Source: Nocardioides zeae
GTDB taxonomy: Bacteria; Actinomycetota; Actinomycetes; Propionibacteriales; Nocardioidaceae
DNA length: 64,000 nt
Assembly: GCF_010686755.1 (NCBI RefSeq)
Contig: NZ_JAAGXA010000003.1
Coordinates: forward strand, 214,746-278,745
Direction: 5' to 3'
Position 1 is the first letter of the stretch. Each line of letters begins with the position of its first letter. Shown here in pieces: positions 59,929-64,000 of the stretch. The notes under the pieces are model-generated. The model ran no database searches. It saw only the letters and a program-made list of their open reading frames with translations, and was not told the origin of the DNA. The position numbers and the translations under genes are program-made.

Positions 59929-61185
59929 TCACGCCGGGCCGAGCAGCAGGTGCAGGCTGGCGACGCCCTTGATCTGGCTCATGTGCCGGACCGGCGGGCG
60001 GTCCGGGTCGAGGCGGTAGTCGGGGAAGCGGCGGTGCAGCTCCTCGAACGCGATCCGCAGCTCCAGGCGGCCGAGGTGCGAGCCGACGCAGCGGTGCGGC
60101 CCCGCGCCGAACGCCAGGTGCGGGTTGGGCTCGCGGGTGAAGTCGACCTCGTCGGGCTCCTCGAAGACCTCCGGGTCGCGGTTCGCCGCACCGAAGGGGA
60201 TGAGGATCTTGTCGCCGGCCCGCAGCTGCACGTCGCCGACGACGACGTCCTCCTTCACGACCCGGGCGGGGATCACCGCGGACTCGTAGCGGAGGAGCTC
60301 CTCGACGGCCGCCGGGATCACGTCGGGGTCCTCGGCGAGCTGGTGGCGCTGGTCGGCGTGCTCCGCCAGGTAGATCACGCTGTGGCACAGCGCGCCCTTG
60401 ACGGTGTCGAGACCGGCGATGAGCAGCAGGAACAGGATGTTGAGGATCTCGAACTGCGTGAGGTCGCGGTCGCCGAACGAGCCGTCGAGCAGGATCTGCG
60501 TGATGTCGTCCTCGGGGACGTCCTGCTCGTCCCGCTCGTCCATCATCTCGGCGAAGTAGGCGTAGACCTGCATGGCGGCGCCCATCCGCGCCTCCATCGC
60601 CTCCTCCTCGGAGGCGCCCGGGACGCCGAGCACGATCACGTCGACCCACTCGTGGAACTGCTCCGCGTGCTCCTGGGGCCAGCCCATCATCGCCAGGAAG
60701 ACGCGGGTGGGCAGGGGCTTGGCGAAGTCGTTGAGGAAGTCGACCTGCTCCTTGCCCTCCATGGCGTCGAGCAGCTCGGTGACGATCTCGAGGATGTGGT
60801 CCTCCATCGCGCGCATCCGCTTCGGCGAGAAGAGGGGCGTGATGATCTGCCGGTACGTCGTGTGGTCCGGCGGGTCGACCTCGATGGGGATCATCGGGCC
60901 GTCCTGGCCGATCGAGCCCGGCACGTTGACCGACTCGCTGGAGAACACGCCGGGGTTGCGGCACACGTCGTGGATGTCCTCGTAGCGCGTCAGCACGTAG
61001 TGCCCGCCGTAGAGGTCGGAGTGCGCGACGGGGCGCTCGGCCCGCATCGCGGCGTACCGCTCGTAGGCGACGTCCGCCACCGCGGGGCTGTGGACGTCGA
61101 AGTCGGTGGCGATCTCGGGGCTGTCGGCGGAGAACCGGGCCCCGGTCACGGGGCACGTCGCGGAGTCGGCCTGCTGGGTGGTCAT
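59929..61185 (-). CDS. Cytochrome P450
   Basis: 418 residues. The heme loop FGAGPHRCVGSHLGRLE has the ligand Cys at 366. I-helix LLLIAGLDTVKGAL with the AGxDT motif, K-helix EELLRYES with the E-x-x-R. The final region RHMSQIKGVASLHLLLG is common in actinobacterial P450s of terpenoid or steroid oxidation. Electrons would come via the ferredoxin encoded 43 bp upstream. Substrate is unknown; hydroxylation of a hydrophobic ring or chain is likely. Confidence 0.93.
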   Translation of the reverse strand: MTTQQADSATCPVTGARFSADSPEIATDFDVHSPAVADVAYERYAAMRAERPVAHSDLYGGHYVLTRYEDIHDVCRNPGVFSSESVNVPGSIGQDGPMIPIEVDPPDHTTYRQIITPLFSPKRMRAMEDHILEIVTELLDAMEGKEQVDFLNDFAKPLPTRVFLAMMGWPQEHAEQFHEWVDVIVLGVPGASEEEAMEARMGAAMQVYAYFAEMMDERDEQDVPEDDITQILLDGSFGDRDLTQFEILNILFLLLIAGLDTVKGALCHSVIYLAEHADQRHQLAEDPDVIPAAVEELLRYESAVIPARVVKEDVVVGDVQLRAGDKILIPFGAANRDPEVFEEPDEVDFTREPNPHLAFGAGPHRCVGSHLGRLELRIAFEELHRRFPDYRLDPDRPPVRHMSQIKGVASLHLLLGPA

Positions 61186-61228
61186 GGCTGCCTCTCGTTC
61201 GGGAGGGTCGGGATGGGGGACGACGCGC

Positions 61229-61435
61229 TCAGGCGTCGGCGACCTGGACGGCCCGCTCGGGGCAGTTGCGGCGGGCCCGGTCGAGCGCCGCCTCGGTGGC
61301 GGCGTCGTCCGCGCCGGCGACGACCACCGGGAAGCCGTCGTCGTCCGGCTCGAAGATGGCGGGCGCGAGCGTGTAGCAGCGCCCGTGGCCCGCGCAGAAG
61401 TCGCGGTCGATCGTGATGCGCGAGCGGTCGGTCAT
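61229..61435 (-). CDS. P450 redox-partner ferredoxin with CX2HX2C motif
   Basis: 68 residues from ATG 61435 with GGGAG 8 bp before; an upstream GTG at 61444 would overlap the ALDH stop. The cluster ligands are DFCAGHGRC (Cys14, His17, Cys20) and RNCPERAVQ (third Cys). This CX2HX2C...CP spacing, with a residue other than Cys in the second position, marks the [3Fe-4S]-type or His-coordinated ferredoxins that partner P450s in mycobacteria. It sits next to the P450 gene. Confidence 0.9.
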   Translation of the reverse strand: MTDRSRITIDRDFCAGHGRCYTLAPAIFEPDDDGFPVVVAGADDAATEAALDRARRNCPERAVQVADA

Positions 61436-61440
61436 GGCGC

Positions 61441-62943
61441 TCACTCCCACTCGCTGCCGACGACCCCGTAGGGCCGGGCGCCGACGTCGGCGTCCAACGC
61501 CGTGTAGAGGCTGCGGGTCACCGTGTAGGCGAAGAGGCCCTCGGGACCGAGCTCACCGCCCACCCCGCTGCGCCCGCGTCCGACGAACGGCGTGCGGGCG
61601 ACGTCGGCCTGCGCGGCGTCGTTGACCCAGGTGAGGCCGCCGCGGAGGCGGAGCGCGACCTGGCGGGCGCGCTGCAGGTCGCCGCCCCAGACCCCGGCCG
61701 CCAGGCCGTACGGCGTGTCGTTGGCCAGCCGGATCCCGTGCTCGACGTCGTCGTAGGTCTGCACGACGAGCACGGGACCGAAGACCTCCTCGCGCACGAC
61801 GGGGTTGTCGGGGGCGGCGTCGACGATCACGGTCGGCGTCACGTAGTGACCGCCCTCGGGCACGCCGACCGGCGGCGTACCGCCCACCAGCGCCCGACCG
61901 CCGGCCTCCAGGCCGGCCGAGACGAGCTTCTCCACCCGCTGGCGGGCCGCCTCCGAGATCACGGGGCCGACGTCGGTGGCGAGGTCGGCGGCCGGCCCGA
62001 GCGACACCGCGCCCGCCCGCTCGGCGAGCAGGTCGAGGTAGTCGTCGCGCTGCGACGCCGGGACGAGCATGCGGGTGAGCGCCACGCACGCCTGGCCGGC
62101 GTGCATGAGCGAGCTGAAGAGCATGCCGCGCACCGCCAGCTCGGGGTCGGCGTCGGGGAGCACGAGGCCCGGGGACTTGCCGCCCAGCTCGAGGACGACG
62201 TCCTTGAGGCCGCGGGCGGCGGCTCCCATCACGAGGGAGCCGACGGCCGAGCTGCCGGTGAAGGTGAGGAGGTCGACGCCGGGGTGCTCGGCGAGGGCCT
62301 CGCCGGCCACCCGGTCGCCGTGGACGAGGTTGAGCACGCCCGGCGGGATGCCGGCCTCGGCAGCGGCCCGGGCCAGCGCGTCCGGACCGTACGGCGTCAG
62401 CGGCGACGGCTTGAGCACGACGGTGTTGCCCGCCAGCAGGGCCGGCGCGACCTTCCAGACGGCCATGAAGAGCGGGAAGTTGTAGGGCGAGAACGCGCCG
62501 ACGACACCGATGGGCTCGCGGTGCAGCTCCCACTGGCCGAAGCCCGGGGTCGTCTGCACGGGGTAAGCCGCGGGGGCCGCCAGCAGCGGCGCCATGTCCG
62601 CGAAGTCGCGGAGGTGGGCGAGCGGGGCGCCGACCTGCATCATCGGCGCGAAGCGCGCCGTGGAGCCCGAGTCGGCGACGAGGTCGTCGACCAGCCCGTC
62701 GAAGCGCGTCTCCAGCACCCGCGCGAGGGCGCGCAGCCGGTCGGCCCGGTCGGCCGCGCTCATCCGGCGCCACGAGCCCGTGTCGAACGCCCGGCGCGCC
62801 GCGGCGACCGCGCGGTCCACGACCGTCGTGTCGCTGTCGGGCACCTCGGCGATCTGCTCACCGGTCGACGGGTCGTCCACCGGCAGGGTCGCCCCCGCGT
62901 GCTCGACCCACTCGCCGTCGATGAAGTTGGCGAACCTCCGCAT
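61441..62943 (-). CDS. Aldehyde dehydrogenase
   Basis: 500 residues; ATG 62943 after AGGAGGATCC. SPYNFPLFMAVWKVAPALLAGNTVVLKPSPLTPYGPD for NAD, Glu in VVLELGGKSPGLVL, nucleophile Cys in HAGQACVALTRML, VREEVFGPVLVVQTY. First gene of the five-gene operon ALDH-ferredoxin-P450-SCP2-ADH, controlled by site 5. Probable job: oxidising the aldehyde from the ADH to an acid before CoA activation. A CoA ligase is not in the window. A longer frame to 63009 covers the promoter and is not used. Confidence 0.92.
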   Translation of the reverse strand: MRRFANFIDGEWVEHAGATLPVDDPSTGEQIAEVPDSDTTVVDRAVAAARRAFDTGSWRRMSAADRADRLRALARVLETRFDGLVDDLVADSGSTARFAPMMQVGAPLAHLRDFADMAPLLAAPAAYPVQTTPGFGQWELHREPIGVVGAFSPYNFPLFMAVWKVAPALLAGNTVVLKPSPLTPYGPDALARAAAEAGIPPGVLNLVHGDRVAGEALAEHPGVDLLTFTGSSAVGSLVMGAAARGLKDVVLELGGKSPGLVLPDADPELAVRGMLFSSLMHAGQACVALTRMLVPASQRDDYLDLLAERAGAVSLGPAADLATDVGPVISEAARQRVEKLVSAGLEAGGRALVGGTPPVGVPEGGHYVTPTVIVDAAPDNPVVREEVFGPVLVVQTYDDVEHGIRLANDTPYGLAAGVWGGDLQRARQVALRLRGGLTWVNDAAQADVARTPFVGRGRSGVGGELGPEGLFAYTVTRSLYTALDADVGARPYGVVGSEWE

Positions 62944-63016
62944 GGATCCTCCTCCGTCCGCTCGGCCCGACTCTCGGCCTCCGGAACGCGGCCCTGTGGC
63001 CTGCGTCACGGCCTAA

Positions 63017-63045
63017 AACTTATTGCTGTAGGTTTTTGGTGTCAA
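63017..63045 (-). promoter_or_regulatory. Promoter with shared operator (site 5) of the ALDH-P450-ADH operon
   Basis: On the minus strand: -35 TTGACA (63045-63040), 17-bp spacer, -10 TAAGTT (63022-63017). The operator AACTTATTGCTGTAGGT (+ strand 63017-63033) covers the spacer and -10, as at sites 1 and 3. This is the best -35 in the region, and the A+T-rich part stands out from the background. Confidence 0.75.
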
Positions 63046-63058
63046 CGGGTCCGGCGGG

Positions 63059-63069
63059 ATTTACCGAAC
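63059..63069. promoter_or_regulatory. Second copy of ATTTACCGAAC
   Basis: Identical 11-mer to the left part of the palindrome at 33868-33884 (ATTTACCGAAC at 33864-33874). It lies just upstream of the -35 box at 63040. It may be a second regulator site. Confidence 0.4.
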
Positions 63070-63100
63070 TGTTTGAGGTGGAGGAGCGGGAGGGCCCGAC

Positions 63101-64000
63101 TCAGCCGACGGCGCGCTGCGTGGCGTCCGCCCGGTAGAGCACGTCGGACTGGTCGTGCACGAACCCGAGGTTCCGCGACACCGACACGAGGTCCCGGTCG
63201 GAGGCGTCGACGTAGAGCTGCCCCAGGCGGGCACCTTGCTCCTGGATCCGCAGCAGGCCCGTCACGAGCACCCGACGGAGCTCCGCGCGGTCCAGCTCCA
63301 CGTCGCCGAGCAGGTCGAGCACCGCCGTGCGACGGGCCGGCTCGTCCGCGTCGGCACCGATGGCGAGCACTGCGACGTCGGCGGAGGTGATGAGGGAGCT
63401 GCGTCGTCCGCGGGTCTCCCGGTCGACCGGCGCGAGCGTGGCGAGGTGCTCCTCCGGCATGCGGGTGCCGTGCAGCCGCTCGCCGTCGACCGGCTCGATC
63501 GCCGGGTCGCCGGGCGCGTCGCGGTCGACGCCGTCATCGCGGAACGGGCGGGAGCCGCCGACCGCGCGCAGCACCTTGAACACCTCGGCGCTCCGGGTCG
63601 CCGCGAACCGTCGCGACATGCGCTCGGCGGCGGGGTGCCGCCCGTGGGACCACGCCCGGAGGGCGACGATCCCGCGGGAGGCCCAGCCGTCGTCGCGGTC
63701 GGGGTCGGACAGCTGCTCGAGCAGGAGCGTGGAGACGCCGAGCGAGCGCAGCTCCGGCCGCACGACGAGCTGCACGAGGGCACCTCCCCCGGCGTCGACG
63801 TCGGCCCGGAGGTAGGCGACCACGGTGCCCTCGGGGAGGTGGTCGTGGGCCGCGCTGCCGCGCTCCTCGCGGGGCAGGAGCGTCACCACGAGCTGCTCCA
63901 CCCGCTCGGCGGCACCGATCGGTCCCGCCGCACCCGTCGGCTCCCCGCCCTGCCCGCCGTCGGGCACGAGGGCCGTCGAGAAGCCCGCCTCCTCGTCGTA
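63101..64000 (-). CDS. GNAT acetyltransferase, MshD-like (partial, 5' end outside window)
   Basis: The open frame continues past the right edge. It has two GNAT-like halves: an N-terminal one with VQLVVRPELRSLGVSTLLLEQLS (cofactor-loop pattern) and a C-terminal one with LVTGLLRIQEQGARLGQLYVDASDRDLVSVSRNLGFVHDQSDVLYRAD, which resembles mycothiol synthase (MshD) ends (LYVDADN..SLYRRLGF). MshD acetylates the cysteine of mycothiol precursors. The link is by plan and not by proven orthology. It is outside the P450 operon, facing the same way. Confidence 0.6.
   Translation of the reverse strand, partial: YDEEAGFSTALVPDGGQGGEPTGAAGPIGAAERVEQLVVTLLPREERGSAAHDHLPEGTVVAYLRADVDAGGGALVQLVVRPELRSLGVSTLLLEQLSDPDRDDGWASRGIVALRAWSHGRHPAAERMSRRFAATRSAEVFKVLRAVGGSRPFRDDGVDRDAPGDPAIEPVDGERLHGTRMPEEHLATLAPVDRETRGRRSSLITSADVAVLAIGADADEPARRTAVLDLLGDVELDRAELRRVLVTGLLRIQEQGARLGQLYVDASDRDLVSVSRNLGFVHDQSDVLYRADATQRAVG

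Noticed and set aside
29016..63045. Naming the island a cholesterol degradation cluster
   Set aside because: No KstD, Hsa or Kst ring-degradation genes are in the window, and the operator is not a KstR site.
1..64000. tRNA, rRNA or riboswitch genes
   Set aside because: No cloverleaf-like segment, CCA end or known riboswitch core was recognised by eye in any gap; a tRNAscan or Rfam search would be needed to exclude them.

Overview
The window is a very high-G+C stretch of a Gram-positive actinobacterial chromosome, dense in genes and with many 4-nt ATGA/GTGA overlaps and apparently leaderless starts. A RecBCD set, complete Mce import genes, TetR-controlled beta-oxidation modules, an FprB-type ferredoxin reductase and a cobalt-type nitrile hydratase together suggest the order Propionibacteriales, perhaps a Nocardioides relative (inference from gene content only). 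I see no tRNA, rRNA, insertion sequence, phage gene or CRISPR array.

Left part, 1-4.7 kb: a nitrile-degradation island. Two regulators (an AmiC/NhlC-like amide sensor cut by the window edge, and an ArsR-family protein) are divergent from an operon of amidase, nitrile hydratase beta, alpha (Co-type VCTLCSC centre), accessory protein and a small unknown protein. Two GTCAA-N6-TTGAC palindromes lie between them. 4.7-8.3 kb: a heterodimeric ABC exporter with strongly asymmetric ATP sites, preceded by a palindrome touching its start codon. 8.3-28.5 kb: mostly single genes and housekeeping functions: YbjT-like SDR, CPBP-like membrane protein, two envelope proteins, sirtuin, ACT protein, NodB-like lipoprotein, recC-recB-recD, MFS exporter, GH30 hydrolase and chorismate mutase. 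Two intergenic spaces here carry a long hairpin beside a G+C-rich tandem repeat, and the 477-bp space after chorismate mutase is packed with repeats.

Right part, 29-63 kb: one large catabolic and uptake region. It holds acyl-CoA dehydrogenases, 3-hydroxyacyl-CoA-dehydrogenase-type SDRs, a thiolase, an Ltp2-like thiolase-fold protein with a DUF35 partner, two aldehyde dehydrogenases, an NDMA-type alcohol dehydrogenase, a P450 with a CX2HX2C ferredoxin, an FprB reductase, an SCP2-like protein and three TetR regulators. At its centre is a 13-gene operon (58.0 to 40.85 kb, minus strand): two YrbE permeases, MceG ATPase, six Mce proteins, an RND/MmpL-like transporter, a SurA-like foldase, FprB and a thiolase-like protein. 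A shared 17-bp operator (core near CCTAATGTCTTTAGGT) sits over the promoter region of five transcription units here: thiolase, acyl-CoA dehydrogenase, the NTF2/DUF35/Ltp2/ALDH operon, the Mce operon and the ALDH-ferredoxin-P450-SCP2-ADH operon. They therefore look like one regulon.

Reading of the whole: the right half probably imports a hydrophobic, sterol-, terpenoid- or branched-lipid-like substrate by the Mce system, oxidises it with P450, ADH and ALDH, and shortens it by beta-oxidation and a retro-aldol or thiolytic step. The ring-degradation genes of cholesterol catabolism are not in the window, so the substrate cannot be named.
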